Shown: in pieces, positions 53,485 through 62,049 of the stretch
How positions within the stretch are numbered: the stretch's first letter is position 1
How the letters are laid out: each line of letters begins with the position of its first letter
Made by a program: the position numbers and the translations under genes
Source: Enterovirga rhinocerotis
Lineage (GTDB): Bacteria; Pseudomonadota; Alphaproteobacteria; Rhizobiales; Beijerinckiaceae
Direction of reading: 5' to 3'
Assembly: GCF_004363955.1 (NCBI RefSeq)
Contig: NZ_SNZR01000013.1
Span: forward strand, 310,001 to 374,000
DNA: 64,000 nucleotides
The notes under the pieces: model-generated
Seen by the model: only the letters and a program-made list of their open reading frames with translations
What the model was told of the DNA's origin: nothing
Database searches by the model: none

Positions 53485-55263
53485 ATGGGACGTTCCCGCC
53501 TCATGCTGAGGAAGGCCGTCATCGTCGCGCGTCGCCTCTGGGGGATGCGCTGGCTGCTGCAGCCCGGGAGTTCGGCGCGGCTCGTCGCGCGGTCGGGGCT
53601 GTTCGATGCCGCGTTCTACCGGGCGGAGGCCGGGCTCGCCGGCCGCGACGATGCGGCCTGCCTCTCGCATTACATGGGGAGCGGCGGGCCGGGGGGCCTG
53701 CGCCCGCACCCCCTCGTCGATCCGGACTTCATCCGCGAGCAGATGCGGGGGCGGGGCGGACGCAATCCGCTCGTCGCCTATCTCCGCTCCGGCTGGTGGC
53801 GCGGGGTGCGGCCGAACCGGCACTTCGACCCGCTCTTCTATCTGCGGACCAACCCCGACATCCGCCTCGCCGGCTTCGAGCCCCTGTCGCATTACGCCTC
53901 CGCAGGCTGGCGCGAGGCGCGCATGCCGTCCGAGGATTTCGACCCGGAGGCCTACCGGGCCGGGCACTCGCTCGCGGAGGACGAGGACCCGCTCTCCGCC
54001 GCGCTGGCGGCGGAACGGGGTTCGCATCACGACGAGGCCGACGACGAGGCCGGGCGGGTTGCACCCGGCCCCGTCGGCTCCGCCGACGACCCTCCCGCTT
54101 CAGGGGAGGATGGGGCCGACGAATGGGCCGGGCTCGCGCCGCTGCCGCCGGGGGAGGGCGTGCCGGTCGACATCGTCGTGCCCGTCTATGGCGGCTATGC
54201 CGAGACCGTGACGACCATCCGCCGTGTGCTGGAGGCGCGGAACCGGCGGGCCTGCGAACTCGTCGTGGTCGAGGATGCGCCGCCGGAGGCGGCGATCCGC
54301 GCCGCGGTGGACGGGCTCGTCGCGCGCGGCCTCGCGACCGTCCTCCGCAACGAGGCCAATCGCGGCTTCGTCGCGAGCGCCAATCGCGGCATGGCGCTCC
54401 ATCCCGAGCGCGACGTCGTCCTCCTCAACGCCGATACGGAGGTGTTCGACGGCTGGCTCGATCGTCTCGCCGCGCATGCGGGCCCGAGGATCGGCACGAT
54501 CACGCCGCTGTCGAATGCGGCGACGATCCTCAGCTATCCCGTCCGCCTGCGCGACAATTGCATGCGGCTCGAATTGTCCGATCGCGACCTCGACGGTCTC
54601 GCCGCCTCGCTCGGTCCCGCGTCCTGCGAGGTCCCGACCGGGATCGGCTTCTGCATGTATGTCAGCCGCGCCTGCCTCGCCGAGATCGGCCTCTTCGACG
54701 AGAAGGCCTTCGGCCGCGGCTACGGCGAGGAGAACGATTTCTGCCGCCGCGCCGCCGCGCGCGGATGGCGCAATATCGGCATCGGCGACCTCGTCGTGCG
54801 CCACCATGCCGGTCTCTCCTTCGGACCCGAGAAGGCGGCCCGCGTCGCCGAGGCGATCGCGGAGGTGGAGCGCCGGCATCCGGGCTACCGGGCGCTCATC
54901 GACCATTTCATCCGGACGGACCCGGTGGCGGCGCTGCGGCAGCGGCTCGACGAGGCCCGCATCCGGCGGGCGGTGCCGGACCCCGTCCTTGTCCTCGGCC
55001 GGAGCGAGCGATGCGGCGCAGACGTCATCCGTCTCCGCCCGGAATACGGGCCGCGCTTCGGCCTCTATCGCGTCGAGGCCGAGGCGGCGCCGGTGACGCC
55101 GAACCTGCCCTCCTTCGGGCCTGCCACGGGGGAGGCCGAGCTCGGCGAGATGCTGGAGCGGCTCGGCATCCGCCGGATCGAGGTCGGGCCGGACGCGCCC
55201 GGCCGGCTGTCGGAGCGGATCGTCGCGGCGGCGCGGGCGAGGGGATGGGGCGTCTCGCCCTGA
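53485..55263 (+). CDS. Glycosyltransferase family 2 protein with N-terminal FDxxFY repeats
   Basis: The 592-residue protein has an N-terminal region (residues about 40-160) with repeats such as LFDAAFYRAEAG, HFDPLFYLRTNPD and DFDPEAYRAG joined by HYMGSGGPGG and HYASAGWREA, known from large polysaccharide-assembly transferases. A hydrophilic linker (about 165-222) leads to the GT2 domain: VDIVVPVYGGYAETVTTI, the DxD-type LLNADTEVFDGWLDRL, and EIGLFDEKAFGRGYGEENDF. It probably adds a sugar to a surface polysaccharide. Part of the linker is encoded by a repeat half-element (54058..54117). The start is the ATG at 53485; another ATG at 53503 is in frame. Confidence 0.85.
   Translation: MGRSRLMLRKAVIVARRLWGMRWLLQPGSSARLVARSGLFDAAFYRAEAGLAGRDDAACLSHYMGSGGPGGLRPHPLVDPDFIREQMRGRGGRNPLVAYLRSGWWRGVRPNRHFDPLFYLRTNPDIRLAGFEPLSHYASAGWREARMPSEDFDPEAYRAGHSLAEDEDPLSAALAAERGSHHDEADDEAGRVAPGPVGSADDPPASGEDGADEWAGLAPLPPGEGVPVDIVVPVYGGYAETVTTIRRVLEARNRRACELVVVEDAPPEAAIRAAVDGLVARGLATVLRNEANRGFVASANRGMALHPERDVVLLNADTEVFDGWLDRLAAHAGPRIGTITPLSNAATILSYPVRLRDNCMRLELSDRDLDGLAASLGPASCEVPTGIGFCMYVSRACLAEIGLFDEKAFGRGYGEENDFCRRAAARGWRNIGIGDLVVRHHAGLSFGPEKAARVAEAIAEVERRHPGYRALIDHFIRTDPVAALRQRLDEARIRRAVPDPVLVLGRSERCGADVIRLRPEYGPRFGLYRVEAEAAPVTPNLPSFGPATGEAELGEMLERLGIRRIEVGPDAPGRLSERIVAAARARGWGVSP
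54058..54117. repeat. Half of a family-2 repeat translated in frame within the glycosyltransferase gene
   Basis: CACCCGGCCCCGTCGGC followed by TCCGCCGACGACCCTCCC and GCTTCAGGGGAGGATG aligns closely with one arm of the repeats at 28137 and 53298 (CACCCCACCCCGTCGGC, TTCGCCGCCGACCCTCCC, CCTCCAGGGGAGGGTG). It encodes residues about 192-211, VAPGPVGSADDPPASGEDG, in the linker before the GT2 domain, with no frameshift. Confidence 0.7.
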
Positions 55264-55282
55264 TCCGGCGGCCTCAGGCCGC

Positions 55283-56914
55283 TCAGGCTGCCTCTTTCCG
55301 ATCGTTCGGGGCCGCGAGGCCGTAGGTGCGCATGAAATGGTCGGCGAGCCAGGCCGCATCGTCCGCCTTCTCGAGCGGGACGAGCGTGCCGAGGCCGAGG
55401 CGGCGGAGGCGGCCTGCCACGGCCCCGATGTCGAAGGCATGGACCGGCAGGCGCAGCTTGAGCGCCAGGGTCAGCGTGAAGGACCAGGTCTCGGGCCAGA
55501 TCGCGGGCACGAAGACGATGTCGGGCCGAGCCCGGCGGATCGCCGCCTCGGCTTCGGCTTCCCGGTAGCGCCCGACGATCTCGACGCCCGCATCGCGCAG
55601 GCTCGCATCATGCGCGGACGGCCCGATCAGCACGATGTGCAGCGGCAGGCCCTGCGCCTTCACGTGTTCGGCGAGGGCGCGGATCACCGCGAAGCCTTTC
55701 GGGGCGTTGAGGGCCCCGATGAGGCCGATCCGCAGGGGGCGATCGACCGCTCCGCCATGTCCCCCCTCCGCATCCCGAGGTGCAGGTGAGCGAGGCGGCT
55801 CGATGCCCGTATCGTCCTCCGGCTCCCAGACCGAGACGGCAAGGTCCGGCCAATATTCCGCGAACCGCGCGGCCGCATCGGCGTGCGGCGCCACGAGCCG
55901 CGCGGCGGCGCGGAGCAGCCGGCCGGTCTCCTCGCGCCAGAGGGCGGGGGGCACACTCGTCGCGAGGCCCCGGCCGTCGCTGACGCAGGCCTCGCAATCC
56001 GCCCGCAGCGGGCCGCCGCAATAGCGGCCGTCGCGGGCGATCAGGTTGATGCGCGGACAGAGCATCAGATAATCGTGGAGGATCACTTCGAAGGGGAGCC
56101 CAGCCTCCGCGCAGAGGGCCGGGAACCAGGTCACGACGCCGGGCGGCAGATCGACGATGTGGTTCAGCACGATGCGCGTGATGCCGCTGCCGTGCAGCCA
56201 GTCCCGGAAGGCATCGGCGTCTTCGCCGAGGTCGAAGACGGTGCCCTCCTCGTCGGGCGCGCCGAGCCGGACGGGGCGGAAGAGCGGCGCGCGCGTCGTG
56301 TCGCGGGCGAGCCGCGTGACGCGATGGCCCTCGGCCAGGAGGGTCGCCTCGTAGAGCGCGAGGTAGCGTTCGCTGCCGCCGCCGCGCGCATGCATGATCG
56401 TCAGGACATGCTCGCCGTCCGATGGGGCCTCGCGGGGATGGGCCTCGATCATCAGGCTGGAGGTCGGGATCGGCGGCGAGCCGGCCGGCGCCGCCGCGAG
56501 GCGGCGGGCGTAATGGGCGAGGGGATCGCGCGCCCAGGGGAGGTCCGGATTGTCGGCGCGATAGAAGACGGGGTCGAAGCCGGGACGGGGCGCATAGCCC
56601 CGGAGGCATCCGATCAGCCCGTAATGGAGCACGGGGTCCCGCGCCGCGCCGGTGCGCCATTCGGGAGGCAATTGGCGGAGGTAATAGGGCCCGTCCACAT
56701 GGGGCGCGATCAGCCGGAAGCGCGGCAGCCGCCGGATCCAGGCCCGCCACGGTGCGACCGGCCCCAGGATCGCGATCTCGGCGAAGAGGCGCGAGAGCAG
56801 CAGGCCCCAATGCTGGAGCCGGAAGCGCGCGACGAAGGCGAGGACGGCGTTCGAGAGCCCGAGGGCTCTGGCGGAGCCGTCTTTCGGCACGATGCGTCGC
56901 TCCGGCTGGGTCAC
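55283..56914 (-). CDS. Glycosyltransferase (GT4-type) with N-terminal FDxxFY element
   Basis: The 543-residue protein carries an N-terminal GFDPVFYRADNPDLPW element (near residue 120), like those of the convergent GT2 protein, and then a GT-B fold: HVLTIMHARGGGSERYLALY near residue 178, ILHDYLMLCPRINLIA near residue 285, LRIGLIGALNAPKGFAVI near residue 395, and DIVFVPAIWPETWSFTLTLAL near residue 468, the donor-binding glutamate region. It probably makes the same surface glycan as its neighbour. Residues about 371-388 correspond to a possible repeat remnant. Confidence 0.85.
   Translation of the reverse strand: MTQPERRIVPKDGSARALGLSNAVLAFVARFRLQHWGLLLSRLFAEIAILGPVAPWRAWIRRLPRFRLIAPHVDGPYYLRQLPPEWRTGAARDPVLHYGLIGCLRGYAPRPGFDPVFYRADNPDLPWARDPLAHYARRLAAAPAGSPPIPTSSLMIEAHPREAPSDGEHVLTIMHARGGGSERYLALYEATLLAEGHRVTRLARDTTRAPLFRPVRLGAPDEEGTVFDLGEDADAFRDWLHGSGITRIVLNHIVDLPPGVVTWFPALCAEAGLPFEVILHDYLMLCPRINLIARDGRYCGGPLRADCEACVSDGRGLATSVPPALWREETGRLLRAAARLVAPHADAAARFAEYWPDLAVSVWEPEDDTGIEPPRSPAPRDAEGGHGGAVDRPLRIGLIGALNAPKGFAVIRALAEHVKAQGLPLHIVLIGPSAHDASLRDAGVEIVGRYREAEAEAAIRRARPDIVFVPAIWPETWSFTLTLALKLRLPVHAFDIGAVAGRLRRLGLGTLVPLEKADDAAWLADHFMRTYGLAAPNDRKEAA
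55762..55803. repeat. Possible family-1 repeat remnant translated in frame within the second glycosyltransferase gene
   Basis: CCCCTCCGCATCCCGAGG followed by TGCAGGTGAGCGAGGC and CTCGA resembles one arm of the family-1 element (CCCTCTTCATCCTGAGG, TGC, GAGC-GAGGC, CTCGA). It encodes, on the minus strand, part of EPPRSPAPRDAEGGHGG, a linker between the two lobes. The match is imperfect. Confidence 0.45.
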
Positions 56915-56981
56915 GCCCGCGCCATACAGGCCGAGGCCGGGAAAGACGAATCCTCTCCGGCCTCGCCAGGCGCCTCCCGTC

Positions 56982-57764
56982 TCAGCTTTCGTTGCTCAGC
57001 GGCATGCGCATGCCGCCATATTGCGTCCAGGTGACGCCGCACAGAAGCCCGGCATCGACCGGCACGTTGATGCCGGTGACGGCCGAGGCGCCGGGGGAGG
57101 CGAGGAAGGCGCAGACCGTCGCGATCTCGGACGGGTCGATCAGGCGCTGGAGGGCGGCCGATTGCGACAATTGGGCCGGGTCGCGCTGGCCGCGCTCGAT
57201 CGCGCCCTGGACGGCGGGGGTCAGCGTGTAGCCCGGCGAGACGGCATTGACCCGCACGCCGACGGGCCCCCATTCGGCCGCGAGGCATTCCGTGATCGAG
57301 ACGACCGCAGCCTTCGACGGGCCGTAGGCGTGAAGGGGCATCGACACCATGCCCGAGATCGAGGCGATGTTGACGATGGCGCCGCGCTTGCGCGTCACCA
57401 TCCGGTGGCCGAACGAGGTGCAGCACAGGTAGAGCCCGCGCTGGTTGATGCGCACGACGTCGTCGAAGACCGACATCGGCAGGTCCGAGGGGCGGACGGG
57501 GACCTGGATGATCCCGGCGCTGTTCACGAGCGCCTCGACCGGCCCCATTGTGTCCTCGATCCAGGCCGTGACCGCCTCGATCTCATCCTCCCGGCCGACA
57601 TCGAGCGCCTTCGCCTTGCCGCCGATCTCGCGGGCGACGCGCTCGGCGCCCTCGATGTTCCGGTCGAGCACGGCGACCTCGTAGCCCTGTTTCGCGAATT
57701 CCCGTGCGCAGGCCTCGCCGATCCCGCTCGCGCCGCCCGTGATGGCGGCCACGCCCTTGCTCAT
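56982..57764 (-). CDS. Short-chain dehydrogenase/reductase (SDR)
   Basis: The 260-residue NAD(P)-dependent enzyme has the Rossmann motif VAAITGGASGIGEACARE (TGxxxGIG, residues about 5-22), LVNSAGIIQVP near residue 87, and the catalytic Ser in IVNIASISGMVS with Tyr and Lys in YGPSKAAVV. The C-terminal part GINVPVDAGLLCGV resembles classical SDRs. Substrate cannot be told. The ATG at 57764 follows GGAGAGGAAA. It is convergent with no close partner. Confidence 0.93.
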   Translation of the reverse strand: MSKGVAAITGGASGIGEACAREFAKQGYEVAVLDRNIEGAERVAREIGGKAKALDVGREDEIEAVTAWIEDTMGPVEALVNSAGIIQVPVRPSDLPMSVFDDVVRINQRGLYLCCTSFGHRMVTRKRGAIVNIASISGMVSMPLHAYGPSKAAVVSITECLAAEWGPVGVRVNAVSPGYTLTPAVQGAIERGQRDPAQLSQSAALQRLIDPSEIATVCAFLASPGASAVTGINVPVDAGLLCGVTWTQYGGMRMPLSNES

Positions 57765-57846
57765 GCCTCGTTTCCTCTCCTGCAGCCCCGTCATGGGGCC
57801 TGATTCAAGCCGACCGTCGATCGAACCGTTCGCTTGGGGCCGCCGC

Positions 57847-58083
57847 TCAGCGCCGGACCGGGTTCGTCTCGCGGAAGAGCTTCCATTCCTCGACCACGCG
57901 CCCGTCGGGCAGATGGCAATACCCCGTCTGGCCGCCGGGGCCGTTCCGGATCTCGAGCCGTCCGCCCAGCTTGACGCAATGGACCGAGGCCGGATTCGCC
58001 ATGCCCACCGGCTTCGGGTCCTGCGCGGACGAGGCGGCGCAGCCGCCGAGCATGACGACGGTCAGAACGGCAAAGCGGTGCAT
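57847..58083 (-). CDS. DUF333 small lipoprotein
   Basis: The 78-residue protein starts with a lipoprotein signal (MHRFAVLTVVMLGGCAASS; the cysteine at position 15 follows LGG) and has the DUF333 pattern NPASVHCVKLGGRLEIRN then GQTGYCHLPDGRVVEEWKLFRE, with two cysteines that may pair. DUF333 proteins are small periplasmic or outer-membrane lipoproteins of uncertain role, sometimes described as putative hemolysins in enterobacteria. It is divergent from the quinone reductase gene. Confidence 0.85.
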   Translation of the reverse strand: MHRFAVLTVVMLGGCAASSAQDPKPVGMANPASVHCVKLGGRLEIRNGPGGQTGYCHLPDGRVVEEWKLFRETNPVRR

Positions 58084-58174
58084 CGCAACGGCCTCCCTGG
58101 GGCTGACGCGGATCGCTATACCGGGGCGGTACGGCTATGTCGAAGGCCGACCATTCCACGGGAGAGAAACAGAC

Positions 58175-59152
58175 ATGAAGGCTGCCTGGTACGAGACGAA
58201 CGGCCCCGCCCGCACGGTGCTGACGGTCGGCACGATGCCCGATCCCGAGCCTGGTCCGGGCGAGGTGCGGGTCCGGATCGCGGCCTCGGGCGTCAATCCG
58301 TCCGACGTCAAGACGCGCGCCGGCTCCCGGCCGATGGTCGCTCCCCGGGTGATCCCGCATAGCGACGGGGCGGGCACGATCGACCGGGTCGGTTCGGGCG
58401 TCGCGCAGAGCCGCATCGGCGAGCGCGTCTGGATCTGGAACGGGCAGTGGAAGCGGCCCTTCGGCACGGCGGCCGAGTTCATCGTGCTGCCCGCGGACCA
58501 GACCGTGACCTTGCCGGAGGGCACCAGCTTCGAGGAAGGCGCCTGCCTCGGCATCCCCGCGCTGACCGCCTATCGCGCGGTGACGGTCGACGGGCCGGTC
58601 GAGGGCCGGAGCGTCTTCGTCGCGGGCGGGGCGGGCGCAGTCGGCCATTATGCGGTGCAGTTCGCGAAGCTGCTCGGGGCGGCCCAGGTCATCGCCACGG
58701 TGAGTTCGGAGGCGAAAGCCGCCCATGCGCGGGACGCGGGCGCGGATGTCGTCATCGACTACAAGCGCGAGGACGTCGTCCAGCGCGTGCGCGAGGCGAC
58801 GGGTGGACGCGGCGTCGACCGCGTGGTCGAGGTCGACGCCACCACGAACATGCGCCTCCTGCCGCAGATCGTGAGGCAGGACGGCCTCTGCGTCGTCTAT
58901 GGATCGAGCAAGAACGAGGTGGTGTCCGAGTTCGGGCCGATGGTCATGGCGGGCGTCGCGGTGCGCTGGTTCATCGTCTACGAGCTCGCCGCCGAGCCCC
59001 GCAGCGAGGCCGTCGCGACGCTCAACGGCTGGCTCGCAGCCGGCAAGGTCCGCCATGCCCTCGCCGCCAGCTATCCGCTGGACGAGATCACGGCCGCCCA
59101 CGAGATGGTCGAGAGCTTCCAGGCCATGGGGAACGTCGTCGTGACGATCTGA
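58175..59152 (+). CDS. NADPH:quinone reductase-like MDR oxidoreductase
   Basis: The 325-residue protein is a zinc-independent medium-chain dehydrogenase of the quinone oxidoreductase/zeta-crystallin group. Signatures: RVRIAASGVNPSDVKTRAG near residue 35, GAGTIDRVG and the nucleotide-binding VFVAGGAGAVGHYAVQFAKL near residue 148, followed by DVVIDYKREDVVQRV. It reduces quinones or other electrophiles with NADPH. The ATG at 58175 follows GGGAGAG. It stands alone between a divergent lipoprotein gene and a convergent dapE. Confidence 0.9.
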   Translation: MKAAWYETNGPARTVLTVGTMPDPEPGPGEVRVRIAASGVNPSDVKTRAGSRPMVAPRVIPHSDGAGTIDRVGSGVAQSRIGERVWIWNGQWKRPFGTAAEFIVLPADQTVTLPEGTSFEEGACLGIPALTAYRAVTVDGPVEGRSVFVAGGAGAVGHYAVQFAKLLGAAQVIATVSSEAKAAHARDAGADVVIDYKREDVVQRVREATGGRGVDRVVEVDATTNMRLLPQIVRQDGLCVVYGSSKNEVVSEFGPMVMAGVAVRWFIVYELAAEPRSEAVATLNGWLAAGKVRHALAASYPLDEITAAHEMVESFQAMGNVVVTI

Positions 59153-59176
59153 TGGGCCGGAGCGGAAACTCCCTCC

Positions 59177-59284
59177 CTCCCTCTTCATCCTGAGGTGCTC
59201 GGCGAAGCCGAGCCTCGAAGGACGCACGACCGTTGTGCGTGCTTCGAGGGCGACCTCCGGTCGCCACCTCAGCATGAGGAAGGG
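59177..59284. repeat. Dispersed palindromic repeat, family 1, copy B
   Basis: CTCTTCATCCTGAGGTGC to GCCACCTCAGCATGAGG, with the core ACGCACGACCGTTGTGCGT, is the reverse orientation of copy A at 1963..2066. It lies between the convergent quinone reductase and dapE genes. No T-run is present. Confidence 0.85.
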
Positions 59285-59337
59285 GAGTCTCCTATTTCGA
59301 GTTAGGCTCCCAGGATCAGGAGCACAGCGCCCTGCCT

Positions 59338-60510
59338 TCAGCGCGGCGGGAACATCCGCCCGAGGATCGCGCGGTAGACGGCCGCGAGCGTCGTCAGGTC
59401 GTCGAGCGAGACACGCTCGTCGACCGCGTGCATCGTCTGACCGACGAGGCCGAACTCGACCACGGGGCAGTGGTTCTTGATGAAGCGGGCATCGGACGTC
59501 CCGCCCGTCGTCGAGAGGGCAGGGCGCTGTCCGCAGACCTCCTCCACCGCCTCGGCGACGAGTTCGACGAACGGGGAAGGCTCGGTGAGGAAGGCGACCG
59601 AGTTCGTCGGATCGAAGCGGAGGTCGACCTCCGCCCGCCCGGCGGCGGTCGCGACGCGCGATCGGATCGCGGCGGCGAGGCTGTCCGGCGTCCAGAGATC
59701 GTTGAAGCGGATATTGAAGACGGCCCGCACCTCGCCGGGCACGACATTGGTCGCGCCGTTGCCGGTATCGACCGTGGTCCATTCGAGGTTCGAGCGGTCG
59801 AAATGCGCCGTGCCCTCGTCGAGGGGCGTGTCCGAGAGCGCCTCGATGATCCGCGCGAGGATGGGGATGGGGTTCGCCGCGAGATGCGGATAGGCGACAT
59901 GGCCCTGCCTGCCACGCACCGTGATGCGGCCGGTGAGCGAGCCGCGCCGGCCGATCTTGGCCATCTCGCCGAGCACGGCCGGGTTCGTCGGCTCGCCGAG
60001 CACGCAGGCATCGAAGCGTTCGCCGCGCGAGGCGGCCCAGTCGAGCAGCTTCACGGTGCCGTTGACGGCGGGTCCCTCTTCGTCGCCGGTCAGGAGGAAG
60101 GCGATCGAGCCTCCGAAACCGGCGCCTCGCTCGGCGACGAAGGCAAGGCTCGCCGCGAGGGCGGCCGCGACGCCGCCCTTCATGTCGACGGCACCGCGCC
60201 CGTAGAGCCAGCCCTCGTCGATCACGGCCCCGAAGGGGTCGTGCCGCCAGGCCGCCTCGTCGCCGGGGGGCACGACGTCGGTATGGCCGGCGAAGACGAG
60301 GCACGGCCCCGCCGTGCCGAGGCGGGCATAGAGGTTCGGGATGTCCGGATAGCCGGGCTCGGAGAAGACCGGCCGCTCGATCTTGAAACCGGCCGATGCG
60401 AGCGCCGCTGCGCAGACCTCCAGCGCCCCGTCATCGGCAGGCGTGACGGAGCGGCACCGGATCAGCGCCCGGGCGAGCGCGACGACGTCCGTCGCCCCTT
60501 CGGCGGCCAT
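59338..60510 (-). CDS. dapE: Succinyl-diaminopimelate desuccinylase
   Basis: The 390-residue zinc enzyme removes succinate from N-succinyl-LL-diaminopimelate in the lysine and peptidoglycan precursor pathway. Di-zinc ligands are visible in [16 protein letters not shown] (near residue 73), [16 protein letters not shown] (near residue 106) and [13 protein letters not shown] (near residue 139); [16 protein letters not shown] near residue 330 is typical of DapE. It lies ten bases after dapD on the same strand, forming a dapD-dapE operon. Confidence 0.96.
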   Translation of the reverse strand: MAAEGATDVVALARALIRCRSVTPADDGALEVCAAALASAGFKIERPVFSEPGYPDIPNLYARLGTAGPCLVFAGHTDVVPPGDEAAWRHDPFGAVIDEGWLYGRGAVDMKGGVAAALAASLAFVAERGAGFGGSIAFLLTGDEEGPAVNGTVKLLDWAASRGERFDACVLGEPTNPAVLGEMAKIGRRGSLTGRITVRGRQGHVAYPHLAANPIPILARIIEALSDTPLDEGTAHFDRSNLEWTTVDTGNGATNVVPGEVRAVFNIRFNDLWTPDSLAAAIRSRVATAAGRAEVDLRFDPTNSVAFLTEPSPFVELVAEAVEEVCGQRPALSTTGGTSDARFIKNHCPVVEFGLVGQTMHAVDERVSLDDLTTLAAVYRAILGRMFPPR

Positions 60511-60520
60511 GGCCGACGCC

Positions 60521-61357
60521 TCAGTCGCGCAGGAGTTCGTTGATTCCGGTCTTCGAGCGCGTCTGCGCGTCGACGCGCTTGACGATCACCGCGCAATAAA
60601 GCGACGGGCCGGGCGTGCCGTCGGGCAGCGGCTTGCCGGGCAGCGAGCCGGGCACGATCACCGAATAGGGCGGCACGCGCCCGACGAAGACCTCGCCGGT
60701 CTGCCGGTCGACGATCTTGGTCGAGGCGCCGAGGAAGACGCCCATCGAGAGGACCGAGCCCTCGCCGACGATCACGCCCTCGGCGACTTCCGAACGGGCG
60801 CCGACGAAGCAATTGTCCTCGATGACCACGGGATTGGCCTGGAGGGGCTCCAGTACCCCGCCGATGCCGGCGCCGCCGGAGATGTGGCAGTTCTTGCCGA
60901 TCTGGGCGCAGGAGCCGACGGTCGCCCAGGTATCGACCATGGTGCCCTCGTCGACATAGGCGCCGAGATTGACGAAGCTCGGCATCAGCACGACGCCGGG
61001 CGCGATATAGGCGCCGCGCCGCACGATGCAGTTCGGCACCGCGCGGAACCCGGCAGCCTTGAAGCCGTCCGCGTTCCAGCCCTCGAACTTCGAGGGCACC
61101 TTGTCCCACCACGGAGCCCCGCCCGGGCCGCCGGAGATCGGCGCCATGTCGTTGAGGCGGAACGAGAGCAGCACGGCCTTCTTCAGCCACTGATGGACCT
61201 GCCACTCGCCGCCGCTCTTCTCCGCGACGCGCGCCTTGCCGGAATCGAGCGCGGCGATCGCCGCCTCGACCGCCTCGCGCACAGCGCCTTTGGTGGCGGC
61301 GGTGACGTTGGCCCGGTCCTCCCAGGCGGCATCGATCGTGGTGGCGAGGTCGCTCAT
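60521..61357 (-). CDS. dapD: Tetrahydrodipicolinate N-succinyltransferase
   Basis: The 278-residue trimeric left-handed beta-helix enzyme transfers succinyl from succinyl-CoA to tetrahydrodipicolinate, the step before DapE in this pathway branch. Hexapeptide repeats run from [20 protein letters not shown] to [20 protein letters not shown], with [14 protein letters not shown] between. Two in-frame ATG codons are adjacent; the one at 61357 has better spacing to the GGAAG site. The start is divergent from the MazEF promoter about 75 bases away. Confidence 0.96.
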   Translation of the reverse strand: MSDLATTIDAAWEDRANVTAATKGAVREAVEAAIAALDSGKARVAEKSGGEWQVHQWLKKAVLLSFRLNDMAPISGGPGGAPWWDKVPSKFEGWNADGFKAAGFRAVPNCIVRRGAYIAPGVVLMPSFVNLGAYVDEGTMVDTWATVGSCAQIGKNCHISGGAGIGGVLEPLQANPVVIEDNCFVGARSEVAEGVIVGEGSVLSMGVFLGASTKIVDRQTGEVFVGRVPPYSVIVPGSLPGKPLPDGTPGPSLYCAVIVKRVDAQTRSKTGINELLRD

Positions 61358-61432
61358 CATGTCTTCCATTGCGAAGGTCGCGGGGTCGCTTAGCAACCGG
61401 CATGATAGCTGTCGACGGCGTCGAAGCCGAGA

Positions 61433-61471
61433 TTGACGCATCGGGCCGGGCTGCCTACGTTACATGTAACG
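61433..61471 (+). promoter_or_regulatory. MazE promoter with a perfect 14-base palindrome
   Basis: CGTTACATGTAACG at 61458..61471 is a perfect palindrome. A TTGACG at 61433 stands 17 bases before TACGTT (61456..61461), a plausible -35/-10 pair, so the palindrome overlaps the -10 box. This is how MazE-MazF complexes usually repress their own operon. The leader then runs 18 bases to the TTG start with GGAGG in it. Confidence 0.6.
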
Positions 61472-61489
61472 AAATCGACGGAGGCTGCC

Positions 61490-61714
61490 TTGGCAACGGC
61501 CGTGAACGATCGGGTCCGGAAGCGGCGAGAGGCTTTGCGGTCCGCCGGACTGCGGCCCGTTCAGCTATGGATGCCGGACTCTCGCCGACCCGGCTTCGCA
61601 GACGAGTGCCGTCGCCAATCCGGCGTGGTTGCGGCCGCCGATACGGCCGATCATGATCTCATGACCTTTCTCGATGCCGCGCTTTCGGATGTCGAAAGTG
61701 CGGATGAACGATGA
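61490..61714 (+). CDS. mazE: MazE-like antitoxin (DUF3018 type)
   Basis: The 74-residue protein resembles the DUF3018 MazE family: an N-terminal AVNDRVRKRREALRSAGLR, then PVQLWMPDSRRPGFADECRRQS, then an acidic C-terminal tail that would block the toxin active site. The start is a TTG with GGAGG six bases before it, better than the in-frame ATG at 61433, which would run through the operator palindrome. It overlaps the toxin gene by four bases. The N-terminal part probably binds the palindrome upstream. Confidence 0.85.
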   Translation: MATAVNDRVRKRREALRSAGLRPVQLWMPDSRRPGFADECRRQSGVVAAADTADHDLMTFLDAALSDVESADER

Positions 61715-62034
61715 GACGAGGCGACCTCGTCTCGGTTGCGATTCAAGGGGATTTCGGCGAGCCGCGGCCGGCCCTCGTCATCCAGTCGGATCGTTTCGAG
61801 GAGACGGCGACGGTGACGGTGCTTCTGCTCACGGGCACCCTGACCGACGCTCCGCTCCTGCGGATCGAGGTCGTTCCCGATCCGATGAACGGGCTGCGCG
61901 AAGTCTCGCAGATCATGGTGGATAAGGCGATGACGGTCCGGCGCGGGAGGATCGGCGCGCCGTTCGGTCGGATCGACGACCAGACGATGCTGTCCGTCAG
62001 CCGTTCCCTGGCTCTTTTCCTCGGTTTCGGCTGA
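61711..62034 (+). CDS. mazF: MazF-family endoribonuclease toxin
   Basis: The 107-residue protein has the MazF fold pattern MRRGDLVSVAIQGDFGEPRPALVIQSD, with the GDL/V strand and the RPALVIQ strand near the active site, then VVPDPMNGLREVSQIMVDKAM and IGAPFGRIDD. It should cleave mRNA at short sequence motifs when free of MazE. The gene is convergent with lptB, ending 15 bases from its stop. Confidence 0.92.
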   Translation: MRRGDLVSVAIQGDFGEPRPALVIQSDRFEETATVTVLLLTGTLTDAPLLRIEVVPDPMNGLREVSQIMVDKAMTVRRGRIGAPFGRIDDQTMLSVSRSLALFLGFG

Positions 62035-62049
62035 CGCGCCGCGCCCGCC

